64,000 nt of DNA from Chitinophagaceae bacterium. Lineage in GTDB: Bacteria; Bacteroidota; Bacteroidia; Chitinophagales; Chitinophagaceae. Location of the stretch: the NCBI GenBank assembly GCA_016713085.1, contig JADJPV010000006.1, forward strand, positions 268,477-332,476. Direction: 5' to 3'. The notes under the pieces were generated by a model, which was given only the letters and a program-made list of their open reading frames with translations, did not search any database and was not told the DNA's origin. Shown piece by piece: positions 1 through 9,533 of the stretch (position 1 is its first letter; every line of letters begins with the position of its first letter). Both the position numbers and the translations under genes were made by a program.

Positions 1-2678
1 CTGTCCATATAGGAAATACGGTTTGCCATCAGGTTGGCAACAATGATTTCCAGTTTATTTGTTTGCTGAAATGCAGATGCAGGAATCACACATTGAAATA
101 CCGGGCCTATCAAGGTTGTAATTCTCTTTCCATTTAAAAATACTTCTGCGGTTTCATTTACTTTTCCAAGATTCAGTAAGTATGATGAAGTACTTCCTGC
201 AGATTTTTCAAACTCAACACTGTACTTCCCTGTACCTGAAAAATTCTTTACATCATCTCCTCCCAGTTCGGTCCAGGATATCAGCTGATCTGTTTTGATG
301 GAAGACGGAATCGTTGGACCGCCATCAAGAAATGTGATCGTCCAGTTGCTCTTTATTTCCTGAGGCTGGCCTGCTGCTTCTTTGTATGGAAATACCGTTC
401 CGCTCTTCTTTACATTGTATGATTGAATAATGATTGATTCATACGATTGCAGTTGCAGCAACACTTCAACTCCGCCTTTTGTGTTCTTTCTCCACTTCGC
501 CAAACCTTTCTTGCCTGTCATTGCATCAAACAATCCAAAGGAAACTGCACTGCTGTTTATTTCAATCCACTCCTCCAATGCGTTGTCGGTGCGGTTATTA
601 ATTAACCATACTGTTCCCTCATTGTTTTTACGACGAAGAACAGACAGGCCTTTTTCTGTATAGCTTTCTTTTCTTGCTTTCGCAGCAAGCAGCAATACAT
701 CCAGATCATCACTCATAATAAAACTGCCTTTACCAACAACTGCTTTCTGCAGGTTGTCTGACTTTGAAAACTTCAACTGGCTGATCAATTGCTGAAATGT
801 TTTTCTTCTTGCATCCAGGTTGCCAAAGCCCGGCACATCCTGCGGAAGATTTTTATACACAAGAATTGTTGCTCCCTGCTTTGCCAATTTCAGCAACTGC
901 TGAAATGATTGTTCATTAATGAGTTTATTGGCAGGTAAAAGAATAGTGCGGTATGCATTTCCACTGCTGATGATATTATTACCTCTGTTGGTGAACCGCT
1001 GCAACTGACGTTCAGAAAAGAAATCAAAACTATATCCTTTTTCTACCATCCATTTTGATACATGTTCAAACTCGGTCTTTTCAAAATTCCTTTCCATTCC
1101 ATCGAAATGCTGAAGTAACGCATTCCCCGGTTCTGAATAACGGTCAACGATCGGATAATATAATAACACATCATTATCCGGCTTGCCTTTTTGCAAAAAA
1201 CTTTGTGTACGTGTAATGTATTCATTCAGTACATGAAAATCTTTCCACTGCGGATTCGTTGGCTGAAAATGTACCGCTGCATAAAATAACCAGCCGGGCC
1301 ATTTTGCTTCCTTCGGTGAATATTCTGTACCATGATAAAAAATATGATTCACTCCGCCGAGGAAATACAGATCAATTGCCTTTTTTACATCGCCCCAGGA
1401 AGAAAGAAAATGCTCATTGAGCCAGGTAGCCGATTCAGAAGAAACCAATTGTTTGCCCATGACATTGGCAGCAGAAGTTGCAAACTTGAAACGCAGAATA
1501 TCTGTTCCTTCTGTTTCAGGAATATCTACCACACTGTACAGATCTAATGTATTTGCAGGTGAACCATGCGATTGATTGCGCAGCATCTTTCCCTTTGTTC
1601 CTGCCCATTTTTTCCAGGTCATGGTGAAATGTTCCAGCAGCAACTCATCAATCACCGAACGGTAATCATAAATAACACGTTTGTTTTTCTCTGTTTCATC
1701 TTTTCCAAACAAGGCAGGAAGATGATTGCGCAAATCATAACCCTTGCGTTGCTGAAATTCTGTAAATAAATTTGTTGTCCAGTTACCCTGTCCTCTTGCA
1801 TCATCCACTTCATAAGAATCATTAAAGAAAGAACGCAGGTAAGAAATATCATATCCTTTAAAGGAAGCATCAAATTTTTTGAAATAATTATTAGCAGCTG
1901 TTAATGAAAAATGATCAATGGCATAACCTTCACCACCCGGGGCTGCACGTTCAACCATCTTACCATGTAATCCCTGGAACAAAGCATACAGTGTCCATTT
2001 CCCGCCGGTTGGCGGGGCTGACCAGTTTAACTTCCCTGTTGCATCTACTTTATCTGTAAGATTGATTGTTTCATTTTTATCTGAATATGCAATCAGTGTT
2101 TGCAAAGGAAGTTTGCCGGCATACTGTATCTGATCCAATGCCAGCTCCTGCAGATTTTTATTTACATAAACTGGTTTCAGAATATTTTCAATCGCTGCCG
2201 GTTTGTTATTCGCAGTACGTACCCATGCTTCCTGATTATATTCAATTGCATCTTTCAATTGCTCTCCTTCATTCAGCGAATAGGTTTTATAAAAGATCGT
2301 TTTACTTGCATCTTCATTTTTTACCCAGGGACCACCAAAAGGCCAGCCTGTTCCATTCGCTAAATCAACTCCAAGTCCTAATCGCTTTGATTCATTCAAT
2401 GTATGCGTAAACATCTGCATCCATTGCGGCGATAAAAAATTGATGAACTCTTTCTCATATCCATACACACCATAAATGGGTGTGAGCTCTACACCACCGA
2501 GTCCAGCTTTCCGGTATTGCTCGAGGTTCCAGGTCAAATCATTTTTGTTGACTGCACTTCCTTCCCACCACCAGCGTGTCCATGGTTTTGTTACATTGGT
2601 TACTGTTGGCCAGTTGAGTTGTGCTTCTGCAAAAACTACCGCTAAAATAAAAGAAAGAAGTACTGTTATCTTTTTCAT
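1..2678 (-). CDS. GH106 family alpha-L-rhamnosidase, 3' end cut by window edge
   Basis: Secreted glycoside hydrolase predicted to release alpha-L-rhamnose from rhamnogalacturonan-type chains. The ORF starts at an ATG at 2676-2678 with a signal peptide (MKKITVLLSFILAVVFAEA) and stays in frame to the window edge, about 892 codons. The N-terminal block (WTRWWWEGSAV, GLGGVELTPIYGV, FLSPQWMQMF, LGVDLANGTGWPFGGPWV) is typical of GH106. The last visible residues (KLEIIVANLMANR) match the C-terminal jelly-roll found near the end of this family, so little is missing. I checked frame at both ends and in part of the middle only. It is the last visible gene of the enzyme train and follows the PL22 gene by 24 bp. 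Confidence 0.85.
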   Translation of the reverse strand, partial: MKKITVLLSFILAVVFAEAQLNWPTVTNVTKPWTRWWWEGSAVNKNDLTWNLEQYRKAGLGGVELTPIYGVYGYEKEFINFLSPQWMQMFTHTLNESKRLGLGVDLANGTGWPFGGPWVKNEDASKTIFYKTYSLNEGEQLKDAIEYNQEAWVRTANNKPAAIENILKPVYVNKNLQELALDQIQYAGKLPLQTLIAYSDKNETINLTDKVDATGKLNWSAPPTGGKWTLYALFQGLHGKMVERAAPGGEGYAIDHFSLTAANNYFKKFDASFKGYDISYLRSFFNDSYEVDDARGQGNWTTNLFTEFQQRKGYDLRNHLPALFGKDETEKNKRVIYDYRSVIDELLLEHFTMTWKKWAGTKGKMLRNQSHGSPANTLDLYSVVDIPETEGTDILRFKFATSAANVMGKQLVSSESATWLNEHFLSSWGDVKKAIDLYFLGGVNHIFYHGTEYSPKEAKWPGWLFYAAVHFQPTNPQWKDFHVLNEYITRTQSFLQKGKPDNDVLLYYPIVDRYSEPGNALLQHFDGMERNFEKTEFEHVSKWMVEKGYSFDFFSERQLQRFTNRGNNIISSGNAYRTILLPANKLINEQSFQQLLKLAKQGATILVYKNLPQDVPGFGNLDARRKTFQQLISQLKFSKSDNLQKAVVGKGSFIMSDDLDVLLLAAKARKESYTEKGLSVLRRKNNEGTVWLINNRTDNALEEWIEINSSAVSFGLFDAMTGKKGLAKWRKNTKGGVEVLLQLQSYESIIIQSYNVKKSGTVFPYKEAAGQPQEIKSNWTITFLDGGPTIPSSIKTDQLISWTELGGDDVKNFSGTGKYSVEFEKSAGSTSSYLLNLGKVNETAEVFLNGKRITTLIGPVFQCVIPASAFQQTNKLEIIVANLMANRISYMD

Positions 2679-2702
2679 TCGTAGTGTTGAATAATAAATT
2701 GC

Positions 2703-3965
2703 TTACTGTTTTGCTTCACTGATCTCTACTGCATAGACGTTCTCAATACCTTCAAAGTTGGCACGGAAAATAATCCACTTACCATCGGGACTGAAATGAA
2801 CGTTTGGCTCCAAATTATATTTATGATTTTTCATATTCACCAGCCGGGTTGATACAAACTTATCACCCTGCGGCTTAAATAAATAAATCCACATACCATC
2901 CTTTGCTTTGGCTACCTGGCCGGAGTTGCCGCCATCACCGCAAAAAGTGAATTATCCTTATTGCTGTTGAAATGAATGCTCCACTCATCACGCTGTAATT
3001 CATACTTTGTTTTTGCCCGGTTTTTACATTATGCCCCTCAACAAAAAAGTTGTACTCCTTGGTTGCTGCAAATCGTACCAGATTATTTGTCCATCGGCAC
3101 TGCTCCATTCATGCCCTGCAATTTCCATATCCATGATGCGCTTATGAATCTGTGTGATCTGTTTTGTTTTTACATCAATCGTCCATATCCTGTTTACTTT
3201 ATGCCAGGGGCCTTCATGACAAAACATTAATAGGTTGGGATCCGTACTTGAAAACTGTACATGATTCAGCCATGCACTGTCGGAGTGTACTTTGTTCAGC
3301 TCCTTCTTTTTAATATCGATGGTGAACAATGTACGTGGAAGCTTTGCTTCGTAAATGATGTTGAAATAACTTGATTTGTTTGGATATTTCTTAAAGAGTT
3401 CTTTTTCTTCATCACTCGATTTTGCACCGCCGAGTAATGTACCATCCGCATTAATAGCGGTAACAGTTCCCTTAAAATCGGCAGGGAATACAAAAACAGT
3501 TTTTACTTCTTTGGTTTTTGCATTCACACAAAACACAGAATCTCTGATCTGGTAATACACAATGCCTGCTTTGTTATCAACGATTTCACCATTCATCGGT
3601 GAACGGTGAAAAGTAAGCTGTTCTGATTTTAATGTTTTAAGATCAAGCAAATGGATTTGACGGTTGCCGGAAATTACAGTTGAGATTTCCTGCTTGGCAA
3701 CACTGTCAACCTTGTTCTTATTGCTGCTGTAAAACACCATCGAGTTACCGATGAATGGGTTGTTATGAAAATAGAAGCTGAGGTTACTCCTGCCTTCCAT
3801 TCTTGTTAACTTAACAACACGGTGTTTGGTGTCTTTATCAATCCATTCGTCGGGCATTTTCTGTCCGCCGGTTTCAAGCAAAGGTTGTGCAAAAACGGTA
3901 TCTGCCAGAGAGAGCAGGCATACACAAAACAGATAGCGCAAGGGGGATTTAGTTAATTTTTTCAT
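2703..3965 (-). CDS. ogl: PL22 oligogalacturonate lyase, split by three 1-base deletions
   Basis: Predicted oligogalacturonate lyase, which cleaves unsaturated digalacturonate to 4-deoxy-5-hexosulose uronate. The N-terminal part shows WIDKDTKHRVVKLTR, FYFHNNPF and, near the break, HEWSSADGQIIWYDLQQPR; these match the seven-bladed propeller of PL22. Reading breaks three times: at the CCTTGG near 3056-3062, the T5 run at 3010-3014 and the A5 run at 2942-2946. One added base at each restores NFFVEGHNVKTGQK, LQRDEWSIHFN, a CGDGG motif and the C-terminal NMKNHKYNLEPNVHFSPDG. The span is a multiple of three, as three deletions predict. An upstream TTG would add four residues; I chose the ATG at 3963-3965, which gives a clean signal peptide. 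A CAGGAT-repeat promoter lies just upstream. Confidence 0.82.
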
Positions 3966-3985
3966 GTCAGGCAATCTTTAGTGTA

Positions 3986-4030
3986 TAAAGTAAGAACATC
4001 GTGGACTTTTCGGTATCCTGTACAGTCCTG
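3986..4030 (-). promoter_or_regulatory. PUL operator-promoter A (before PL22)
   Basis: On the minus strand, CAGGAC-TGTA-CAGGAT (4030-4015) is followed after 22 bp by TACTTTA (3992-3986), about 20 bp before the PL22 ATG. Same layout as sites B to E in this window. Confidence 0.6.
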
Positions 4031-4104
4031 TTGTAAAACGAAATAAATTACCTGGCAAACCAATTTGCAGGTATCCTGTCTATCTCCTTTTTCCGGATAA
4101 ATTT

Positions 4105-4971
4105 CTATTCAGCATATACTTCTTCTAACTGCTTCGTAAGATATTGAAACGCAAGCGGCATGTCATTTTTTGGATTGCTGCTGCCGCCTTCAATAAAAAT
4201 ATATCCTTTGTAATTTGCGGTTCGTAAAGCTCTTAAATAGGGTTTAAAATCATCCCCCATCACACCGGGAAATGAACGCTTTTGTTTTTCTGCAATTTCA
4301 CAATACACCAGTACATCAGCCGCATCAATAATACTTTGCGGTGCTTCACCTTCCCTCATCATATGAAAAATGTCTGCATTCAACTTAAAGTTCGGATGAT
4401 TTACTGCTCTTACTACTTCGGCAGCAGATTTCAACGTAATGAGAAAATTTGTTTCTGTTGCCTCGAGGCTTTCCAATGCAATCATGATCCCGTATTTACC
4501 TGCAACCATTGCCAGCTTGCGGCATAATACAGCAAAATCAGCCTGTGCTTTTTGTACATCATATCCATCCGGAATTCTTCTGGCACCACCGCTGCCCAAT
4601 ACAATAAAATGCACACCGGCTCTTTGTGCTCTTGAGAAAACAGTGTCGGCATAACCTACTACTTTGTTCTCATCTACATCAGGTCCTGCAATTTTCATTT
4701 TACCCGAAATAAAAACATTGCAGATCATTACTTTGCATTTTGCTTTTTTTATACGGGCAAGATTCAGTTTAAACTGTTCTTCTGTTAAAGAAGGCGATAA
4801 CATTCTGCCAACTGATTCGCCCAGCATACGAAAGCCTGATGCATATACAAGACTGTCCTGATCTAAAGAAGCAACAATACCTAATTGTGGAACTGATTCT
4901 TTATTTGGTTTAAAGCCAAACAACAGAACAAAGAACAATGCTGAAAGAATGAATATGATTTTATGTTTCAT
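4105..4971 (-). CDS. sugar phosphate isomerase/epimerase-like TIM-barrel protein, exported
   Basis: 288 aa. Residues 1-20 form a hydrophobic N-terminal segment (IIFILSALFFVLLFGF) that looks like a signal peptide or anchor. The rest is an AP-endonuclease-2/xylose-isomerase-like TIM barrel: FIVLGSGGARRIPDG, IMIALESLEATETNF, NFKLNADIFHMMREGE and a final GYIFIEGG. Metal-ligand candidates are the Glu of ALESLE, the Asp of NADIFHM and the Glu of FIEGG. Its role is probably isomerisation or epimerisation of a keto sugar or uronate, but the substrate cannot be told. An exported version is somewhat unusual. It lies in the enzyme train between GH43 (45 bp upstream) and PL22. Confidence 0.72.
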   Translation of the reverse strand: MKHKIIFILSALFFVLLFGFKPNKESVPQLGIVASLDQDSLVYASGFRMLGESVGRMLSPSLTEEQFKLNLARIKKAKCKVMICNVFISGKMKIAGPDVDENKVVGYADTVFSRAQRAGVHFIVLGSGGARRIPDGYDVQKAQADFAVLCRKLAMVAGKYGIMIALESLEATETNFLITLKSAAEVVRAVNHPNFKLNADIFHMMREGEAPQSIIDAADVLVYCEIAEKQKRSFPGVMGDDFKPYLRALRTANYKGYIFIEGGSSNPKNDMPLAFQYLTKQLEEVYAE

Positions 4972-5016
4972 TTGTTACTCTTTAAGTCACAGTTGAATCA
5001 AAATAATAGCCTCCCA

Positions 5017-6057
5017 TTATTTAGCTGCTTTTACTCCTTCACTGGTCATCACTACCCGTTTCATAGTTCCGTCTTTGTTATAATAGAGATAGTCAATGCA
5101 AACCGAGCGGTGAAAACTGCCAGCATCGGGCACCAAGGCTCCATTATGATAGATAAAATACCATTTGCCTTTAAATTCAATAATAGCCTGGTGATTGGTA
5201 TTGCTGTTCCCGGCAATTTCATTCAAAATGCCTTTGTACTCCCACGGACCATTAATGTTGCGGCTCATGGCATAAGTGATTTTCTCGGGAAATTCATAAG
5301 CATACGAAAGATAGTACCAGCCATTCCGTTTATGTACCCAGGGTGCTTCTGTAAACTTTGGCACTTCCACTTTTTTGAACGCTCCATCCATTTCAATCAT
5401 ATTTGGTTTCAGCTTTACATAATGTAAGGTAGTATTACCCCAAAACAAATATGCCTGACCGTCATCATCAATAAACACAGTAGGATCAATATCATCCCAG
5501 CTGATCTTTGCTTCCGTTGTCATATCATTTGTGATGAGCGCCTTACCGATTGCATCAGTAAAAGGCCCGGTTGGACTATCGCTTACTGCAACACCAATTG
5601 CTTTTCCTCTGTGTGTACTGTCGTGCGTAATAGCAACATACCAGTAAAACTTTCCATTGCGTTCAATTACCTGGCTTGCCCATGCATCATCTTTTGCCCA
5701 TTTAAATGCTTTTACATTTAAGGGGGATGGATGCTCTGTCCAGTTAACCATATCATTGGTAGAAAAACATAACCATTCATGCATCACATAACGGTTTTCT
5801 TTTGGCGGAGCTACATCATGCCCGGTGTAGAGATACACTTTATCCTTATACACCAATGCTGCTGCATCAGCTGTGTATTTATGTTTGATAATGGGATTAC
5901 CGTTGGATTGAAATGATGTATCAGCCCCCCTGCCCCCCAAAGGGGGGTTATCAGACTCCGATTTTACAAGAGCCGTTTGACTATTTTGTGCGTAACTCAG
6001 GTTACATGATACTAACAGTAGAAACAATCCTGTTAAATATTTTGTATTTCTATTCAT
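5017..6057 (-). CDS. GH43 family glycoside hydrolase (arabinofuranosidase/xylosidase type)
   Basis: 346 aa, secreted (signal peptide about residues 1-23, ending SYAQ). Five-bladed propeller with the three GH43 acidic residues visible: D64 in YTADAAALVY (base), D191 in DIDPTVFIDDDG (pKa modulator) and E237 in FTEAPWV (acid). GH43 enzymes remove arabinofuranosyl or xylosyl units, or trim arabinan or galactan; the exact activity cannot be read here. Residues about 31-50 (SESDNPPLGGRGADTSFQ) do not look like GH43. They are encoded by a GC-rich hairpin element at 5919-5954 inserted in frame between signal peptide and catalytic domain. Starts 30 bp after the end of the larger GH43-like gene. Confidence 0.82.
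   Translation of the reverse strand: MNRNTKYLTGLFLLLVSCNLSYAQNSQTALVKSESDNPPLGGRGADTSFQSNGNPIIKHKYTADAAALVYKDKVYLYTGHDVAPPKENRYVMHEWLCFSTNDMVNWTEHPSPLNVKAFKWAKDDAWASQVIERNGKFYWYVAITHDSTHRGKAIGVAVSDSPTGPFTDAIGKALITNDMTTEAKISWDDIDPTVFIDDDGQAYLFWGNTTLHYVKLKPNMIEMDGAFKKVEVPKFTEAPWVHKRNGWYYLSYAYEFPEKITYAMSRNINGPWEYKGILNEIAGNSNTNHQAIIEFKGKWYFIYHNGALVPDAGSFHRSVCIDYLYYNKDGTMKRVVMTSEGVKAAK
5919..5954. repeat. C6-AAA-G6 hairpin repeat flanked by TATCAG direct repeats
   Basis: CCCCCC (5933-5938), loop AAA, GGGGGG (5942-5947), with a second C6 just before it. TATCAG stands on both sides (5919-5924 and 5949-5954), like a short target duplication. It lies in frame inside the GH43 gene and encodes the NPPLGGRGAD stretch. 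Similar GC-rich hairpins are scattered in many Bacteroidota genomes. Confidence 0.6.
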
Positions 6058-6087
6058 CTGTCTATTTATTAAATAATTATAGCCGCA

Positions 6088-7668
6088 TCATCTTGTTTTC
6101 ACCAACGAAATATCATCCACATAACAAAAAGAATTGGCCGTTCCTTCAGCAAGAAAACCAATCTCTACCTTTCCACCTTTAACAGGCACACGTTCAATAG
6201 TAATCGTTTTCCACGATGCATTTTCTTCCTTTACAGTAAAGAAGCGGATTTTACCATCGCTTACAGCATACATTTCAAACTTCGTAAAGCCGCTGCTGCT
6301 CTTCACTTTTGCTGTTAATGTGTAATTGCCATCTTGCAGCTTTACGTAAGGTGAAGAAGTGATGATCTGGCTTACTCTTCGGCTGAAGTTAATCTTATCA
6401 CTGATGCAAAGGCTTTTTTCGCCAATGACAATTTTCCTGTCACTCTCCGTATTAAAATAGTTCAATACAGGCGAGCTGTTGCTGTCAAGCGAAACTTTGT
6501 TGCCTTCGATAACAGTAGTCGTCCAGCCGAGTAAAAATTCCTGTACCGGTTTAACATGACTGGGAATTCTTCTTCTGTCTGCTTCAAAGCTTCCGTTCTT
6601 TACAAAGTTATTATCAGTAGCTACTTTCCATTCACCTGTTTTTGCATTGATGTTCCAGGAGCTAAGCGAATTAAAATAAGGTTCTGCTCCATTGAATGAA
6701 AGCGGGAACCACTGATTATAGCCCTGGCCATTGCCTGCAAAGTCAGCCCAGCGGTCACCACAATACAGAACCGTTTCCTGCTTACTGCCTTTTACATTAA
6801 AGAAGAATCCTGTTTGCGTTACATGGGCAAAATCGTTTTCGCTTCCTTTCATTACCTGCATATCATTCGTTGGTAAATAAGGTCCACGAATATCATCTGC
6901 TACTAAATAATAGGCATAAGAAGCATCCCATCCGTAAATATTAGATGCGGCCATATAATATTTGCCTTTGTATTTAAACATGCAGTTTCCTTCCCTGCTT
7001 TCGCCCTGGAAAATCTTTGTGCAGTCTAACAGATTCACCATTCCATCTTTTACTCCAATTTCTGAAACATAAATTCTATTTCTTCCCCGGCCATAAGAAT
7101 AAATGAGGTATGACTTTCCGCTGTCTTCATCGGTAAACACCGTTTGATCGCCGGTATTGCTGGTGCCGATCATGCTCATCATGTTAATTTTCTGATGCCA
7201 TTTAAATTCTCCTGTCGGCTTTTCAGCAAGAGCAATCAGCACTTCACTTCCATGCTGTACAAATAGTGCATATCTATTCAACTCTTTGATATATGCAACA
7301 CCTAAACGCCCCACCCATGTTTTTGCTGCAGTTTTAAATGCTTCTTCCTTAGTGAAAACATCTGCTTCAAATGTCCAGTTAACTAAATCAGTGGAACTGT
7401 AACATGTTACAGATTCGAAAGTAGCATTGGGTAATGTTACGGATGGATCAATTCGATATATGTCCGCTTCTTTATAATGAACACCGTACCAATAATATTT
7501 CTCTTTGCCTGCAGCATCTTTGAACTTAAAAATTCCACCGCCCTGGCTGTTGATGGGCTTTCCATCTTTTGTGTTCCAGAACAGATCATTTTTAATATTG
7601 AGTAACTGCCCGTAAGAAGATGACAGAACGGAAACACATATTGCTATTATTAAAACACTCTTTTTCAT
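6088..7668 (-). CDS. GH43-like beta-propeller hydrolase with C-terminal carbohydrate-binding domain
   Basis: 526 aa with signal peptide (about 1-20, ending SSYG). Residues about 30-345 resemble the GH43 propeller of the exo-galactanase type: INSQGGGIFKF, YYWYGVHYKE, YSSTDLVNWTFE, GDQTVFTDEDSGKSYLIYSYGRG and YKGKYYMAASNIYGW. Residues about 360-526 begin NFVKNGSFEADRRR and end SFCYVDDISLVKTR, a jelly-roll of the CBM type often fused to such enzymes. Likely role: release of galactose or another side-chain sugar. Catalytic residues cannot be assigned with certainty, so the subfamily is open. Member of the enzyme train, followed by the smaller GH43. Confidence 0.68.
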   Translation of the reverse strand: MKKSVLIIAICVSVLSSSYGQLLNIKNDLFWNTKDGKPINSQGGGIFKFKDAAGKEKYYWYGVHYKEADIYRIDPSVTLPNATFESVTCYSSTDLVNWTFEADVFTKEEAFKTAAKTWVGRLGVAYIKELNRYALFVQHGSEVLIALAEKPTGEFKWHQKINMMSMIGTSNTGDQTVFTDEDSGKSYLIYSYGRGRNRIYVSEIGVKDGMVNLLDCTKIFQGESREGNCMFKYKGKYYMAASNIYGWDASYAYYLVADDIRGPYLPTNDMQVMKGSENDFAHVTQTGFFFNVKGSKQETVLYCGDRWADFAGNGQGYNQWFPLSFNGAEPYFNSLSSWNINAKTGEWKVATDNNFVKNGSFEADRRRIPSHVKPVQEFLLGWTTTVIEGNKVSLDSNSSPVLNYFNTESDRKIVIGEKSLCISDKINFSRRVSQIITSSPYVKLQDGNYTLTAKVKSSSGFTKFEMYAVSDGKIRFFTVKEENASWKTITIERVPVKGGKVEIGFLAEGTANSFCYVDDISLVKTR

Positions 7669-7706
7669 GTGTTCATTTTTATCTTATTGCTTGCCACATG
7701 TTATTC

Positions 7707-7759
7707 GCCATAAAAATTATCATCGTCAGTTAATTAAATTAGCCGATAATTTTTATGGC
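7707..7759. repeat. 15-bp perfect inverted repeat, 23-nt loop
   Basis: Left arm GCCATAAAAATTATC (7707-7721) and right arm GATAATTTTTATGGC (7745-7759) are perfect complements. The element sits between GH39 and the GH43-like gene. Its 14-nt arm core CCATAAAAATTATC recurs in a second inverted repeat at 40202-40283. No U-run follows, so it is not a classical terminator. Confidence 0.75.
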
Positions 7760-7786
7760 TCATTTCATGAATGCTTTTCAAATTTA

Positions 7787-9448
7787 TCACCAATCCAGTT
7801 TCAGCAGGCTTACACCTTGCTGTGGTAATGAAAGTTTTATCTTCAAAATTCCATTCACCACTTTTACTTTCTTTGACGAACCCATTGTTTTTAATTGCCC
7901 TGATTTTTCCAATATGGCTATCTGTTCTTTTGTTGGATTTTGTGGTGAGCCCATCTTCTTCCACACTTCATAAGAATTACTGTGTTCATCATCAATGCGG
8001 TATTCAGTGAGTGTAACAACAGTAACTGATACCCCGTTAATATTTACTTCAACAGGAAGTGCAGGTTGTTTCACATCATCATCATGATAATTCCAGATCA
8101 TCACTGTTGCTGATCGTTGATCTTTTGCAGCAAGCCCACCAACATCACTGTAAGCCCTTCGTACACTTGAATCAACCATTGTTTTTAAATCATACATTTG
8201 GCTGCCCTGCACCAACACCCGTTTGCCTTTCATCATTCCAAACATGCGGAATACATTCAGCACCGGTTTATCAACCCCGTTAGTAGCCAGATCACGAAAG
8301 CCATAGAACCATGGCTGATCTTCAAATTCGAATGCCCAGGTAACAGCACCAAGGAAATTTACATGAAAGGAATCGGCGAGTAAATATTTCCGTGCAAAGG
8401 ATGCAGCTGTATAACTTGAATACATGGTGCCGTTGCGGTAACCATTGGATGGATTGGTTTTCATTCCGCATGCAGCACAACCTTCAGGATCGCTTTCACC
8501 AATTACAACGGGAAGGTTTTTTAATTGCGGATAAGATGCCACAAACTTAAACCCGGCGTGAATATCCTGTAACTGTCTTCCCATATTCATCTGCACATGT
8601 CCGTCAATCACTTTTGGTGAGCCCTTTGCATGAAACAATATCATATCAACTGGAGAACCTATTTGCTTTGTTACATAGTTAGTATCATAAAAACAATGTT
8701 TTACAAATGCATGCATCCAATCCTGTGCATTTTTTCCTGCGGTGCCTGCAATATTGATTCCGCCGATTTTTGCTGTGGGTAATGCCCGCTTCACCGCATC
8801 TGCTGTATAATCATATAATTTAAAAAATTCATTCTGTGTTCCTTTCCAGTAACCATTCGGTTCATTCCATAATTCCCAATACCAGCTTTCCACTTCACTT
8901 TGTCCGTAACGCTCTACACTATGTTTCACCCATTGAAAAACCAACTCTGCCCATTTGTTATAATCTTTCGGAGGATAAGCCCATCCGGTAATAATTTTAA
9001 AATATGGATCCCCCGGTTTCCAGTCGTGTTTGTAAGGAACAGGATTTGTTGACAATGCCTCCGGCATAAAACCAATCTGCGCCAATGGTTTCATTCCACG
9101 CTGTATATAGGTATCAAAAATACTGTCAATGATTTTCCAGTTATAAATTGGATTGCCATTGGCATCTTCAGTATAAGCATTCGTGCTCCCCCATTTTAAT
9201 GCAGCAACCCCATCGCCACTTACCAGTAAACTGTGTGCCCTTACATAAACAGGAACAGGACTTAATGCAGCAATCTCTGATAACAGTTTCTTTCCATCTT
9301 TCATGTAGGTATAGTTTGGTTCATCATAACCAAACCATGCCCATACGGGTTTCATATCACCGGTTTCTTTTGTAAGATCAACATGGATAGTTACAGTTTG
9401 AGCAAAAGCAGAAGAAGAGATCAGTAAAGCAAGCAGTAATTGTTTCAT
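7787..9448 (-). CDS. GH39 family glycoside hydrolase (beta-xylosidase-like)
   Basis: 553 aa, secreted (signal peptide ends SSAFAQ, about residue 17). A TIM-barrel clan A enzyme with the acid/base in WELWNEPNGYW (E196) and the nucleophile in VVIGESDPEG (E318). The YVRAHSLLVSG stretch after the first strand and the C-terminal beta-sandwich (about 430-553) fit GH39. It likely removes beta-xylose or a related sugar such as L-arabinose or L-rhamnose-linked residues at the non-reducing end; GH39 is polyspecific, so the activity is inferred from the locus. Its gene lies 85 bp after the CE12 gene and is followed by an inverted repeat that may mark an RNA processing point. Confidence 0.85.
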   Translation of the reverse strand: MKQLLLALLISSSAFAQTVTIHVDLTKETGDMKPVWAWFGYDEPNYTYMKDGKKLLSEIAALSPVPVYVRAHSLLVSGDGVAALKWGSTNAYTEDANGNPIYNWKIIDSIFDTYIQRGMKPLAQIGFMPEALSTNPVPYKHDWKPGDPYFKIITGWAYPPKDYNKWAELVFQWVKHSVERYGQSEVESWYWELWNEPNGYWKGTQNEFFKLYDYTADAVKRALPTAKIGGINIAGTAGKNAQDWMHAFVKHCFYDTNYVTKQIGSPVDMILFHAKGSPKVIDGHVQMNMGRQLQDIHAGFKFVASYPQLKNLPVVIGESDPEGCAACGMKTNPSNGYRNGTMYSSYTAASFARKYLLADSFHVNFLGAVTWAFEFEDQPWFYGFRDLATNGVDKPVLNVFRMFGMMKGKRVLVQGSQMYDLKTMVDSSVRRAYSDVGGLAAKDQRSATVMIWNYHDDDVKQPALPVEVNINGVSVTVVTLTEYRIDDEHSNSYEVWKKMGSPQNPTKEQIAILEKSGQLKTMGSSKKVKVVNGILKIKLSLPQQGVSLLKLDW

Positions 9449-9533
9449 CCAATGATTTATTTAATGATACTAACTGTAGTTTTTCATAGCATCTTCGTTG
9501 CAATCACTTCATCGTTCAGTTCACTGATCTTTC

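Noticed and set aside
2703..3965. Programmed frameshifting in PL22 and other split genes
   Set aside because: Breaks occur in many unrelated genes, in short runs of different bases and in both directions, with no shared slippery sequence or downstream structure; base-calling error is simpler.
4073..4088. Second possible CAGGAT repeat (ATCCTG then TCTCCT) near the PL22 promoter
   Set aside because: Only one hexamer is good and there is no box at the usual distance; the site at 4015-4030 explains the promoter.
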